Assembly: GCA_033439265.1 (NCBI GenBank)
Contig: JAVTVX010000001.1
Location: 17,192,608 to 17,256,607 of the forward strand
DNA length: 64,000 nucleotides
Direction of reading: 5' to 3'
Source: Dillenia suffruticosa
Lineage: Eukaryota > Streptophyta > Magnoliopsida > Dilleniales > Dilleniaceae
Below the pieces are notes generated by a model, which worked only from the letters and a program-made list of their open reading frames with translations, had not been told where the DNA came from and ran no database searches. A program made the translations under genes and the position numbers. Positions within the stretch are counted from its first letter, which is position 1; each line of letters begins with the position of its first letter. Shown here one piece after another: positions 23,443 through 36,400 of the stretch.

Positions 23443-25269
23443 ATGGTTGCAGAGCCTTGGATTCTGAAAATGGGGAATCAGGTCAGTCACAATCTCAAAC
23501 ACACTCTTCTTCTAGAAACCTCCAAGAAAAACTCAACAAAAACCCTAAAAAACAAGCAATTGATTGGTATATTATCGTTCGAAGTGGCCAATGTGATGTC
23601 GAAAACTGTTCATCTTGACAAATCGTTAACCAATCAAGAGATCCATAGGCTTAGGAAAGAGATCTTGAACTCCGAAGGAATCAGAACCCTAGTTTCCTCC
23701 GACGAATCTTTTCTTCTCGGGCTCGCTCTTGTTGAAAAGCTCGAGGACTTGAATAGAGTCGCCAATGTGGTTTCTAGGTTGGGGAAGAAGTGTAGTGTGC
23801 CTGCATTGCAAGGATTTGAGCATGTGTATAGTGATATAGTGAGTGGAGTGATTGATGTGAGGGAATTAGGGTTTTTGGTTAAGGATATGGAGGGCATGAT
23901 TAAGAAATTGGAGAGGTTTGTCAATACCACCGCGAATTTGTACAGCGAAATGGAGGTCTTGAATGAACTAGAGCAGGCAGCAAAGAAGTTTCAGAATAGT
24001 CAGCACGAGGAAAGTAGGAGAGCATTTGAACAGAAGTTGAGCTGGCAAAGGCAAGATGTTAGGAGTTTGAAGGATGTTTCGTTGTGGAATCAGAGTTATG
24101 ATAAGGTTGTCGAGTTGTTGGCTAGGAGTGTTTGTACTATTTATGCTAGGATTTGTTCTGTTTTTGGGGATGTCGCCCTGAGAAGGGTTATATTAGGGGT
24201 TTCATTAGGTGTTCATTTTTCTGAGTCATCTCTGTTGGAGGGCGATGAATGCAGTAAGGTTTCTAGTCAAATTGATATACCACATGGGGTGGGGAAGGCA
24301 TCAGAGTCTTTGAATCGTGTTTTAAGCAAGAAGAATAATGGGTGTGTTTCGGGTCCTATTGATAAGGGGATGCGGGAATACAGGGGGGCGAATTTTAGGT
24401 CTCAGCATCAGTTGCAAAGGGGTGATGTAGCCACGTTTAAGCATGAGGAATTGTTTTTCCCTTGTGGTACGAGCCCGGGGAGGCTTTTCATGGAATGTCT
24501 TAGCATGAGCAGTTCAGGATCAAAGATTGATGGTGACGATGATGTGGGCTTTGAGGATCGATGTAGCCTATCTTCTGGGTATTACGGTGTGGCAAACAGT
24601 TTGAAGAAAGGGCACTCAGATCATTCTGGTTATTTTAGTCATTCCCAAGTCAGCATTCCGTTTAGTGGAGATCGGAGTCAGTTGAAGTCTGCTGCAGCAA
24701 ATAATGCAAGATTTGGTCCAAAAAGTAGGTTAACGGTGCAAGCTCCATCTACTACCGTAGGAGGTTCTGCTCTTGCTCTGCATTATGCAAATGTCATTAT
24801 TGTGATAGAGAAGTTGCTTCGGTACCCACATCTGGTTGGTGAGGAAGCTAGAGATGATCTGTATCAGATGTTGCCTACAAGCTTGAGAGTATCTCTAAGG
24901 ACAAATCTGAAGTCTTATGTCAAGAATATGGCTATATATGATGCTCCATTGGCTCATGACTGGAAAGAGACTCTGGATGGAATATTGAAGTGGCTTGCTC
25001 CTCTTGCTCATAACATGATCCGGTGGCAAAGCGAGCGAAATTTCGAGCAACATCAAATAGTTAAGAGGACGAATGTTCTTCTGCTGCAGACTTTATATTT
25101 TGCTGATAGAGCAAAGACTGAGAAAGCGATCTGTGACCTTCTTGTTGGATTGAATTACATATGTCGTTATGAGCATCAACAAAATGCTCTATTGGACTGT
25201 GCAAGCAGTTTTGATTTTGAAGACTGCATGCAGTGGCAAATGCAGTACTCATCATCTTTTCCTGAATGA
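23443..25269 (+). CDS. DUF3475/DUF668 protein, PSK SIMULATOR-like
   Basis: An intronless 608-residue protein of the plant-specific DUF3475-DUF668 family, whose best-known members (PSI1-3) promote growth downstream of phytosulfokine. DUF3475 spans about residues 41-97 (IGILSFEVANVMSKTVHL, SSDESFLLGLALVEKL). A coiled-coil-prone middle follows (about 140-215), then a Ser/Gly-rich linker (about 270-435). DUF668 begins at residue 440 (GGSALALHYANVIIVIEKLL) and runs into LAHDWKETLDGILKWLAPLAHNM. Absence of introns suits the subgroup typified by Arabidopsis At3g23160/At5g51670 rather than PSI1 itself (from memory). The chosen Met has a strong context (G at -3, G at +4). A second Met at residue 10 also has a strong context and would give an N-terminus MGNQVS, which matches the N-myristoylation pattern. 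No stop or frameshift. Confidence 0.92.
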   Translation: MVAEPWILKMGNQVSHNLKHTLLLETSKKNSTKTLKNKQLIGILSFEVANVMSKTVHLDKSLTNQEIHRLRKEILNSEGIRTLVSSDESFLLGLALVEKLEDLNRVANVVSRLGKKCSVPALQGFEHVYSDIVSGVIDVRELGFLVKDMEGMIKKLERFVNTTANLYSEMEVLNELEQAAKKFQNSQHEESRRAFEQKLSWQRQDVRSLKDVSLWNQSYDKVVELLARSVCTIYARICSVFGDVALRRVILGVSLGVHFSESSLLEGDECSKVSSQIDIPHGVGKASESLNRVLSKKNNGCVSGPIDKGMREYRGANFRSQHQLQRGDVATFKHEELFFPCGTSPGRLFMECLSMSSSGSKIDGDDDVGFEDRCSLSSGYYGVANSLKKGHSDHSGYFSHSQVSIPFSGDRSQLKSAAANNARFGPKSRLTVQAPSTTVGGSALALHYANVIIVIEKLLRYPHLVGEEARDDLYQMLPTSLRVSLRTNLKSYVKNMAIYDAPLAHDWKETLDGILKWLAPLAHNMIRWQSERNFEQHQIVKRTNVLLLQTLYFADRAKTEKAICDLLVGLNYICRYEHQQNALLDCASSFDFEDCMQWQMQYSSSFPE

Positions 25270-25967
25270 CTGGTTGGGGAATTTGTTCGGTATACCGATT
25301 TTCTGTCAATCCAGTAGTTTAATGTAGACACCAGCAAGATTTCGAATTGATGTGAATATCAGAAGTGTGCTCATTGAGTTCTATTCCTCAGAGATTGGTT
25401 GTTTGTTGTACTTAATTTGCAGGGTATAAATTTTGACTTGTATATTACATAATTTCAATTATATCTATGAAGTACAGGCATCTCTTTCTCGTGTACAAGA
25501 TTCACTTGCTCAATGTTTTTATGCTTTAGATCTATAACACCATAAAACACACGCTTTTTTCTTTTCGGCAAGAGTGTGCCGGAGGTGACCAGTGTTACTA
25601 AATTTACCATAGTCTAACTAAAGTGCCAAGCAGCTATAATATCGTGTGTACTGCTCTTAACGTGGTGAGTATACTTTTATAAGTAATTTTCATTAATCGG
25701 ATTCAAACCAGAATTTTGATATTCTAAATATAAGTTGCATACACTCCGTATTAGATTATATGCATATGAATAATCGATAGTTAAAAATGTTAAACCTCTT
25801 AATAAATATTTAGATTCAAATTTTAAAAAAGAAAAGAATTATATTAAAAGAATTATTTTTTAAAAAATATTTAACAATAAATCAAATTAAATTAATTGAA
25901 TACCGATCTAATCGATACCGATAGATAAGGAGTAAAAAGATAAAATTATATGCATGTGCACATCAAC

Positions 25968-27048
25968 TAGGGGAGTGGGTGCCGGGGAGCATACCACGTC
26001 GGACAGGAACAGTGACAAATTGTTCACTTTTTTGTTTTTTTTATTTTTTTCCTTTTCTTGGAGTTTCTTTTTCGTTTTTTATTTTTTACATTTTCTATCT
26101 ATTTATCTTTTTTTACTCTTTTTTTTCGCTCTTTACCGTTCTCTTTTTTTTTTGTTTCTTCTTTTTTTTTTTTAACTTTTTTTCTTTTATTCATTATTAC
26201 TATCTTTTTTTCTATATTTTTTCGGGGAGGAGGTGCGGGAGGACGTGTTATGTTGGATAGAAACAGTTGGCTATTGTTCTTTTTTTTTTTTTTTTTGTAG
26301 TTTCTTCTTCATTTTTTTTCTACTTTTTTTAATCATTTACCTTTTCTTTTTACTTTTTTTCACCTTTCACGCTCTTTTTTAAAACTTTTTTTTAGTTTTT
26401 TCTTCTTCTTGTTTTTGTTTTACTTCTTTTTTTTTTTCACTTATCACCCTTCTTTTTTTTTCTACTTTTTTTTTACTTATTTTTTTCGTTCCTTTTTAAT
26501 TTTTGGTACCACTATTATCGGATTGTTATTGTTCTTTTTATGGGTTTTTCTTTTTCTTTTTTACTTTTTTTTACCTTTCACTCTAGGTGGAGTGCGACGG
26601 AATGCCACCTCAGAGAGAAACAGTTGGCTACTATTTCATCTTTTTTTTTTTCTTTTTTTTGAGATTTCTTCTTTCTTTTTTCTTTTACTTCTTCTTTTTC
26701 ACCCATTTATCTTTTTTTTTTTAATTTTTTTCCACCCTTCAACCTTCCCTTTTTTTTTTGGTTTCTTCTTTTTTTCTTTCCTTTTTTTTTTTTTACCATT
26801 TATCCTTTTTTTTGGGTTCCACTGTTATCGGTTTACTATATCATTTTTCTTTACTTCTTTTTTTTCATCCATTTACTCTTTTTTTTCACCCTTCACTCTT
26901 CCTTTTTTTTTTTTTACTTTTTTTGGGTTTTTTTCTTTTTTTTTTCACCATTCACCCTTTTTTACTCTTTTTTTTATTCCACTGTTATCGGTTTATTACT
27001 ATTCTTTTTTTTGTTTCTTCTTTTTCTTTTTTACTTTTTTTTCACTTT

Positions 27049-27094
<46 letters not shown>

Positions 27095-28790
27095 CTTACC
27101 ATATATAAAGAAATAAGTGGGAGGCGGAGAGTAGGAGTTACTATCTTGGATGGGAACAGTTTGGAGCTGTTTTGTTTTGTTTTTTTTTTTTTTCCTTTGG
27201 TTTCTTCTTCCTCTTATTTATTTATTTATTTATTTTTACCCTTCACCCTTCCTTTTTTTGTTTTACTTTTTTTGAGTTTTTTCTTCTTCTTTTTTTTTTT
27301 TATTTTTTTTCTTCACCCTTCACCCTTCTTTTTTTCACTCTTTTTTTTATTTCACTATTACTAGTTTGCTACTATTTTTTTACTTTTTTTTTTATTTTTT
27401 TACTCTTCACCATTTTTTTCTTATTAATTTATCTCTTCTCATCTCTTTTATTAATCTATATTTTCCCCTTTCTCTACTTTTTTTTTCACTTCTTTTTTGG
27501 TAGGTTTCACTGTTTTCATTTTTTTTACATATTATATATATATATATATAAAGTTAGAAAATTTCTTCCATATTCAACCACATATTCTTCTCGGAATATG
27601 ACACGCAACCAGAGAATTTAGAAAAAAATGGAGGAGAGTTAAAAGATATTTTTTATTACCTTCGCACTCAAATGACTCGATAATGATGCAATTTTTTTTC
27701 CTATTTCTTTTCTTAATTTTATATAAAAAAACAAGTGGGGAGGGAGAGGTGTGAAGAATTGTCATCTCATATGGGAACAGTTTACTAATATTTTTTTTTT
27801 CCTTTTTTTGGGAGTTCTTCTTGTTTTTTTTTTCCACCATTTACCCTTCTTTTTTTTTTTTTTACTTTTTTTTCATCATTCACTCTTTCTCTATTTTTTT
27901 TTCTACTTTTTTTTTTGTTTCTTCTTCTTCTTCTTCTTCTTCTTCTTTTTTTTTTCATCCTTCACATTTCTTTTTTTATTTCACTTTTTTTTTTTGGATT
28001 CTATTATTATCAATTTGTTACTATTTTTTTTTATTTCTTTTTATTATCACCCTTCACCCTTCCTTTTTTTTTTTTTTTACTTTTTTTGGGTTTCTTTTTC
28101 TTCTTCTTCTTTTTTTTTTTATTTTACTTCTTTTTTTTTCTACCCTTCACATTTCTTTTTTTTTTAGTTCTATTGTTACCGATGTGCTACTATTCATTTT
28201 TTTTAACTTCTTTTACTTCTTTTACTTTTTTTTTTCACCTTTCACAATTTTTTACTTATTAATCTATCTATTCTCCTCCTCTCGTTTTTTTTTTCACTTC
28301 TATTTTTTGTGCGTTTCACTGTTTTTACAACTCTGTTTGGAAGTTTCTCCTTCTCTTGATGCCACTTGGTGTAATTTGGTTTTTTCGAGTCATTGTTTTT
28401 TTTTGACTCTTTTTGATTACTAATTTATTAAAATATTTTTTGATAAAAAAACTATATGTATATACAGTTACATTCTATTGAATGTTTTCTTTTTTAAATA
28501 AGTGGGGAGAAGGGAAGGTGAGAGGAATTGCCATCTTAGATGAGAATAATTTGCTAATGTTCTTTTTTTTTTGTTATTTCTTTTTCTTTTCACCTTTTAC
28601 CCTTTGTTTATTTTTGCTTCTTTTTTTTTTATTACCCATCACCGTTTCTTTTTATTTTTAACATTTTTTTTAGGTTTTTTCTTCTTCTTTTTGTTTTTTT
28701 TTTTAACTTTTTTTTTGCTTTTTATTATTTTTTCACTCATTTTTTTGAATTGCACCGTTACCGATTTTTTAATCGCATCTTGTTCGGCCT
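25968..28790. repeat. polypyrimidine array with repeated G-rich modules
   Basis: For about 2.8 kb the + strand is nearly all T and C (T-runs, ttcttc runs, cacccttc repeats). The tract is broken by at least six diverged copies of a G-rich module of about 55-60 bp near 25970, 26223, 26584, 27114, 27732 and 28500. Their shared pattern is gtgggagg...atcttggat, then gaaacagttggct and a T run. A second motif, ccactgttatcggttt followed by actatt, recurs near 26507, 26818, 26978, 27353, 28000, 28170 and 28752. A (TA)n run lies at 27051-27088 and another near 27533-27550. Long Phe-rich frames across it are translation of T runs, not genes. Confidence 0.8.
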
Positions 28791-30234
28791 GTATCCTCCC
28801 GGTGTCATTAAAAAGAACAGAGGAATAAATTAATTCGACAAATGGACTTGTATATGTAATCATAACGAGACATCGAACACCCTCTTGCATGCACGGTGAT
28901 GTCTAATGAGTATAACGCATTACTATAGACACCATCATCTTGCTTGTCAGTAGTGGCGGGGCCCGTTGGATCGTTCTGCTGCCTCGGTTTCTGGACATGG
29001 TATTTTGGTCGGACGGGATGATAATTTTGTTTAATTTTTTGTTTTTCTTTTTCTCAATCACGCCTATGATGATTTTAAAAAAAACAGTTTAGTGATATAA
29101 ATATTTTCTCCTAACATGATAATATCAAATTTGAATTCTTATACAATAAAAAAAAAATCACACCTTGTATGTATATAAAATCACACCTTGTATGTATATT
29201 CTACATCCTAAGTTTGGTAATGATGTGATCAAATTCCTTACAAGCACGTCTTGATAGGAAACGCTGATAATACCGGTGAATAGTTAGTTTAGAAATATAT
29301 TAAGTCTTTTAATAAAAAATTGAATTTGAATTTTGGGTGCAAATAGAAATATATTTATAAAGTATTTCTGAAAAGGGTTTAACAGGTAATTTGGATCAAA
29401 ATACTTAAAATATGATTTTAAGTACCGATCGATAAAGGAAAAAAATAATACTTATAATTTATTTTTCTTTGCCATTAGGATAAACATTGATTGTCATCGA
29501 TTAAGTTATCATTATTTTATCATTATTGTCATTATTATTATCCACTTCCATTTCTATTTTCATTCACATCATCTCGTTGTTCATCAGTTTCATATTTGCA
29601 GTGTCCTTTTCTACACATTTTGGTTATGGGGTTTGAATCGAAGAATTCATTGTTCTGCCGCAGATTCTGCCATTCTGCTTCAGAATTCAACGTGTATATG
29701 TTCCAAAAATTTTGAAAGAAAAGGAGAGGGAACGAATTTCATGTATTGATTTCGAAATACAAGCTATAAATTTGTGCACGACCGGTGTTTAGAAAATTTT
29801 GATATCAAATTCAATTGAAAGTAAATTAATTTTTAATAAAATCTTATTGACATGATAATAAATATTAGTTATTTTTTCAAAAAAAAATTTAATTTTTACG
29901 TGTAAAATTTTATATTTTTTTAATAATTATGATAATAAAATTTGACAAAATAAAGATAAGTTAAGAAAAAATGTGCAAAGTTTGCTCCGAGAATATACAC
30001 TTGGTTAGGCCAATATGGCTCAGAGAAAGCCACCCCCATATGGTGAACTAGATTCCTCAAAACTTAATAGCCTACGGGAGGAGGATTTGGTTCAAATCAA
30101 AATCAAGCCAATTTCCCATCTTTGCAAGAATATTCAAGTGATAAATAATTTTTATTCAAATATTTTTTTTCAAATTTTAATATTCGAATCTTCATGCACT
30201 CAAGTATTTCTGTAATTTTCATGATTATATATAA

Positions 30235-30269
<35 letters not shown>
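30235..30269. repeat. (AAT)n microsatellite
   Basis: About 11 to 12 uninterrupted AAT/ATA units. Confidence 0.95.
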
Positions 30270-30270
<1 letters not shown>

Positions 30271-31794
30271 GCCAATTTCTCTAGTAATTCAATGCAACAA
30301 TTAAAACCCTGCATGTATAATTAGGATTAGCAGCAATTGTTCCTATAGGATTGCCATGGTAGGGATACCCCTTTCTTGTGGTTCTATGGAAGGTTTGTGA
30401 TTTTAAATTATAAAACATAAATTAATTTTTCTTATGGAATTATTAAATAAATCAGAATTATTACTACAACTATATATGGAATTTGTTTTACTTTATAAAT
30501 ATTTTGAAAACACTGCGACTATTCCTATTTATACTTGAGATTTTATTTTTTTCCTTCGATTACATTAATAGGAGATTTAGTACTGAATGAGTTGTTAGTG
30601 ACACAAGTAATATTTTATTGTCATTGCATCCGTTGATTTTTTTTTTACCATGTTTTGTACACTGTTTAATATTTTGGGTTTCGTCCCGATTAATCTGAAT
30701 CGATCATTGCAATAATTTCTTTCAGAGGGTGGCTCTTCTAAAGAAAAGCACTTCATACACATGAAAATCCAATATTCCTAACGAAAGTCGAAATTCAATC
30801 AAACTTAAAGGTACTCAACCCACATTCAGTTGAGTCAACCCACGTTGGTATTACATCCATTGATTTAGCTTGCCATCTTAATCACAACCATTGGTTTTGA
30901 GTATTCTATTGGAATATAGAAAAATTATTTATTGCTTCTAACTTGTATCGATTTATTTTATTTATAATATTTTTTAAGCTTAAATAAAATAATCTTGATA
31001 AAAATATGTAACTTCATAAATTAAAATAAGAAATATTCACTCAGCTCGACCCTGCACTTTAAACTCCACCCCCTTTAATTTTTAATTTTTTTAATTATTT
31101 TTTTCAAGATGGGTCAAAGTTGTCTCCCAAAAAGGCATAACGTGGTCAAAAAATACCCTTCAATTCTGTCAAATCGACCAAACACATCCATGTCCCTCCC
31201 ATCCCCTTCGTTGTCAATTCATCGTCTCATCACGGAGTTCCACGGTTCTCTCTCACTTTTTTTATTTGTATTCGGAATAGTCCGATTAATTTCATTTAAA
31301 TATTAAAATTTATATTAAAAATTAGTTTTTTTTTTAAAAAATATTTTTTTATTAATTTTTAAATTTAAATTCAAAATTTCTAATTAAACGATCGTGTACT
31401 CGAAACACTCAAAAAAAAAAAAATTTAGATTCTATTTCTCTCGTGGGGAGGAGCATGTTATCCTCGAAAAGATGTCTTTTAACTTCCCCTCAACTTGGAA
31501 AGAACATCTAACCTATATTACAGAATTTGCAAGTGTCAAAAGTATCGACCAATATTATTATCATCATCATTATCGTGTTATTATTTATGACAATATTAAA
31601 AATATGAAAACAAAGCATTAGCAGAAATACCAATTTTTACTTCACCAAAAAAGAAAAAAGAAATGCTAATTTTTAAGAGGGCAAACAATATTTTTCAGTT
31701 ATAATTTTTAAAAATTAAAATATTTATTTTTTATTATAATTAATTTATTTTTTAATTTTAGAGGGGTGTGCCATTGCCATCTCTCTTGCTTTAC

Positions 31795-32194
31795 TTGTAA
31801 AAAGAAATAGAAATTAATAATTTTTAAAATAAAATTAAAAATTATTTGATAATTTTATTTTTAAAAATAAACTGATTTTATAACTTTTAAAATAAATTTA
31901 AAAGTTAAAAATTAAAACTTAAAGAGAAAGAAATGATGTGAGGGTAATGAATTTATAATACGAATATATTTGAAATTTCATAAGATTCAAGTGAATATAT
32001 AAATATAATAAAAAGAAACATATTACCTAAAAAAATGGCATATTATTAAAAGGAGAAGCAAGGAGTTTTTGTTTGTTTTTGTTTTTCTTCATAAAAAAAA
32101 CTCTTTTTTTTTTTTAAGTTTCTAAAAATATTGTTTGACAGAGATTTCTTTAAAAGGAGAACAGAAATGAAAAAAAATCCTACTAAACAGGCAC
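31795..32194. mobile_element. MITE family copy 2, opposite orientation to copy 3
   Basis: This is the reverse complement of 42629-43092 in order and content: aaaataaactgattttataa, atatatttgaaatttcataa, aaacatattacctaaaaa, and the terminal cctactaaacaggcac at 32179-32194. That end matches the gtgcccgtttgacaggg terminus of the better copy. The left terminal repeat is not recognisable. Confidence 0.65.
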
Positions 32195-33039
32195 TTAATG
32201 CTAATGCTTATGTTCTCTTGGTTCTCTCAGAGTACACCATGCCTAAGCATCCGTTTTAGATTAGTTGTCTCCTTTAGTTTGGACTAACACAGAGAGGCAC
32301 TTCATTCCTCCTTATTTCTTTAGTAGCTAATTTAACTACAACATTTCATGCTAGGAGGCCTTTTCGGGTTAAACGAGCATAATCTTCATTATACATCTCT
32401 AAGTAGGGTTTCTGCCAACGAAAGTAACAAATCATGATGAGAGATGATCACTCGACCACCATATAAATGGAGAGAGAAAAGGGATGAGAACTGATCACGA
32501 TCCAAGTAAGTATTGGGCTTCTCTCAAAAAGGCTTGTCTAAAACCTTAGATTTAACTTAACCCTATTTTATAGTCTCCAAATAAACAGTTCAGTAATTAT
32601 AACCTCTTTTTTAATTTGACGATTTTAAGTTTGAATTTTTGTATAACAAAAAAAAAACTTTATTTTATATTACTTTATTTGTAATATTATTTAGCAAACT
32701 AAAAAACTATATTTATTAAAAAATTTAAAAATTTACAAATAAAAATAAAAATTTTCTATAAAATATTAAAATAATTTTCATATTCAGAATGATACGTAAT
32801 AAAAATTTTATCTAATTTCAGATATGCTATGTACTCTATATTTGTCTCACAAGAAGGGCGTACGGGCCTATAGACACAGTAATACTACTCATGCTGTTTT
32901 TGGGGGCTAATAAGTATTAAAATAGAACTCAAAACCTCTTGCAATAAGATCGAAAAACCAAGTTCGATTGAATCTCACAAAATATACCTGTAATTTCAGT
33001 ACCTTCGTGGCATCTATTTTTACTAAATTCTTTTGGTTT

Positions 33040-33198
33040 TGAGTAATTAGACACCCTATCTTTTAATCAGAAGTCTTGAGTTCGAGTCCTAGGAATAATG
33101 AAAAAAAATTTAGGAGAGTCAACTCCTAAAATGGGTTCCACAATACTCAAACTAGATTAATCGGATAAAACCTGAATACCGCTGGTGAAAAAAAAAAG
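33040..33198 (+). mobile_element. SINE, type II
   Basis: This copy has a readable B-box-like tcttgagttcgagtcctag, then aaatttaggagagtcaact, aatgggttccacaatactc, gattaatcggataaaacct and an A tail ending near 33198. The only candidate duplication, gcatctatttt versus gcacctactct, is imperfect. Confidence 0.75.
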
Positions 33199-33477
33199 AG
33201 CACCTACTCTTCATTCCTTAAGTTCGGCCCATGGGCTCACTCATTGACATTGGGCCTCAATTGTGGCTGATAATTGGGCCACATGGTGGGCCTCACCTAT
33301 ACTCACTGTTACTCTCGCTTCAATTTCGAACTGAACCTTTCCTTGAATTCCTTCTCCTCAAATCTCTGTCTCTCATGGGTTTTCTATGAAATTCATTCGG
33401 TAATTTCATACACAAATTCAATTGGGTGCAGTACATCAGGGTCTTTTAACACCGGAAATCAAAAGCAAATCGGGAAA

Positions 33478-36400
33478 ATGCATCTCAGAAGGTGTGTGCT
33501 TCTGATCTCATTTGGACAACATATGAATTACGTTGTTTGTCTTGAATTTGTAGTGTTTCCTATTCGTTTCTATTGGCTTTATGCATGTGAAATGCACGCT
33601 TAATTTTGTTTTTGTTTTTGTTTTTGGGAGCAATATGTTTGGGATTAAGTGTTTCTGTCAGCTATATGACCTATTTTGTTTAACCTAATATTTGTTGAAC
33701 CGAGAATTTGTATGAAATTGGAAGGTGAATTCGGTATTTGGGTATTTTTTGGGATGTGAAATTATGAACAAAACTTGAAGCAAGAGTGCTACTGGGGGGT
33801 TCAATCAATGGAGAAAGAAACCAATGGATAATGAGAAGGTTGTGCAAATAAATCAATAGCAGATAAGGGGAATAAAGGGTTTTCATGTTGTTGGTTTGGT
33901 TCTTTGTTATATAGTGGAGTGGTTGGAAAAACCTTAGCCTTTTGGGGAAAAACACAGGCTTAATTTATTTTGTCATAATTCTCGTGGTGTATAATATAAG
34001 GGCCATCAATGAGAGGACTTTAGACCTCCGTTATGGGCAAATTAAATGCCCCATAGATGTGGCAAAAGAATTGGAAAAAGAAAGAAAGGCACAAAGAGAG
34101 AGGAAGAAGTCTAGGACAGCATAGAACATGAGATCTAGAGAAGCATAACCATGGGGTATGGTTCTTGGTATGCACTAAACTCAAGTAGTCACATTGGGTC
34201 AAGCATCTCTAATTCTTCAAAGACCACATTCTCTTGTTTGTCATGAAAGCTTTCCCAGAGTTTCATGGTGAGGCATATGAACTAATTGTATCTTTCACAT
34301 TTATGATAGCCTGCCCATTGATAAACTGGGTTGGGATGAAATTTTATTTATTTATTTATTTATTGTTTATCATGTAGGCATGCATATGTCAAACATTTCG
34401 TTTGAATTAATAGAGAAATTTCTTCTTACTTATACTAAATACTTTTTGTGTCCTTTTACCTTTTCTAGATTTATCTTTCTAGTTCTATATGTGTACGCAT
34501 GTTAATTGTCTCTCTTCTATTCACATTTTAGATGAAAATTTTGCATTTCTTTAGTGATCACTTCATCGAATTATCTAAAGTGATTTTTGATGTTTATCTG
34601 GGCAAAGGGAAAAAAATGCTTCTAGATCTGCACTCTTTGATCGCTTTGAAGACATTGAGGAGGGTGGTCTCAGAGCTTCCTCATCATACTCCCATGAAAT
34701 TGATGAGCGTGACAATGATAAAGCTCTCGATGGTTTACAAGATAGAGTTCTGTTTCTGAAGAGAGTAAGTTTCAACAATGAAGATCCAGATATTACAATT
34801 TGTTACCTTTTTTTACTTTTCTTTTCATTTTAACTTTCCTAGTTCCGTTCTTTTTATTTTTATTTATTCTTGTGCTGCCTAAGCTGAAAGTTACGTGAGG
34901 GTCCACTTCTTTTATGGGCAATTGAGCTTAAAATAAAAAAGTATAAATATAATAGTGTTGCTCTTTGAGAGAGGGATACTGAATAAATTGATGCTAAGGG
35001 TTTCTTCAGAAATCTTTGATGCCTGGTTTCCAGACCCATAAACTTCATATGTTCTGGAAGGGTTCTTGGTAAAATATGCCTGATGTTATCCTGGGGCTTA
35101 AGGCGTCAAATTTAAAAGAATCTTTTCATGTCTAGGTGGCTATTTTGTCTATTACATCAAGCTGAAGTGAAGCACATTCTTACTATGTAGTGGTCATTTT
35201 GTTACTTGAATCACTGTGGCTTGGCTACCACAGACCTTAAGTTATGTTGTGAGGCTGTGATAATACTGCCCAGAAATGCTCTTTCCATGCTGCCTTCCTT
35301 TTCTTTTCTGGGTCCTTGTAACTTTCCATGCCTTCCTCACAGATTATGGTGCAACTAATGATTGAACAGTGAATCCAGATCGTGAAACCTAGTGTGCTGG
35401 ATGCCCATTCCTCCCCCTTTGCTCAACCAGGATATGTCGTTATGGCAATTTATCTAACTGATCGGCTTTCATTTTTGTGTATGCCTGCCTGTTTTTTTTT
35501 TCGGGGGGGGGGGGGGGGAATTGCAGCTGAAAAGACTCATTTCATATCTGGAATAATTTCTGCTCACATTATTCTTCATTCCTACTAAAAGACAATGCCT
35601 TTGTTCTTTTCCCCTGATTCTCTGTCACCAACTTTAACTAAACCATGATGCATTGCTTACAAATTACAGTTAACTGGTGATATACATGAGGAGGTGGAGA
35701 ATCAGAATCATTTTCTGGATCGAATGGTATGCATTTGAATGCTTTAAAGCAGAATCTTCTATTAGTTGAAGAAAGTATCTGATGTTTTACTAAGGTAGAT
35801 TGTTTTTCTTAATTAGGGCAATAACATGGATGCATCCAGAGGGATCCTTTCAGGAACTGTTGACCGGTTCAAAATGGTAACACAGGAAATGTTTTTTACA
35901 TTGTCGCCTTGTATTTGGTGCCTGTTTTAATGGCCATATAATGAAGTTTATGAAACTATAGGTGATGGAAATGAAATCAACCCGGACAATGTGTAAACTT
36001 GTGGTGCTTTTCATGGGTTTTGCCTTAATCTTCTTCTATCTCATCAGGTACACAATCATTGATGGTGTTTTGTATATATGCAAAGATTTCTAATGCTTAA
36101 GCTGCCTCGGCCCCAAAAAATTAGGAAGTTATCCTTGAGAAATGCATCATGGTAACTCTTATGTGTGGGTGCTCTTATTCAGTACATAGACTTAAAAAAA
36201 TGAATATTTATTCATCATTAAAGTTATGCTTAATCAATTCCAAGAGTTCATTGAGGTTCTTAATTGGTCTCAAGTTTATAATAGATTTAAGAGGATCTGT
36301 TTGGGAAGCAAGAAGCCCCTTTGACATCCCATGAGTTAAAATTTGTTTAGTTTTTGCTTGTGGTTTGGTAGATTTGACATGGACTTTCCTATTTTCATTT

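Larger units (their letters stand above)
28791..33477. other. intergenic region, AT-rich
   Basis: No coding exon is supported. It contains a partial reverse SINE near 30668-30745 (cgtcccgattaatctgaatc), an (AAT)n microsatellite at 30235-30269, a MITE-family copy at 31795-32194 and a SINE at 33040-33198. A short direct repeat (aaatcacaccttgtatgtat) lies at 29157-29200. The last 200 bp or so are probably the promoter and leader of the SNARE gene. Confidence 0.6.

Noticed and set aside
26409-28423. Long Phe-rich open frames on the + strand
   Set aside because: They are only translations of T runs, overlap in all three phases, and have no domain or splice context.
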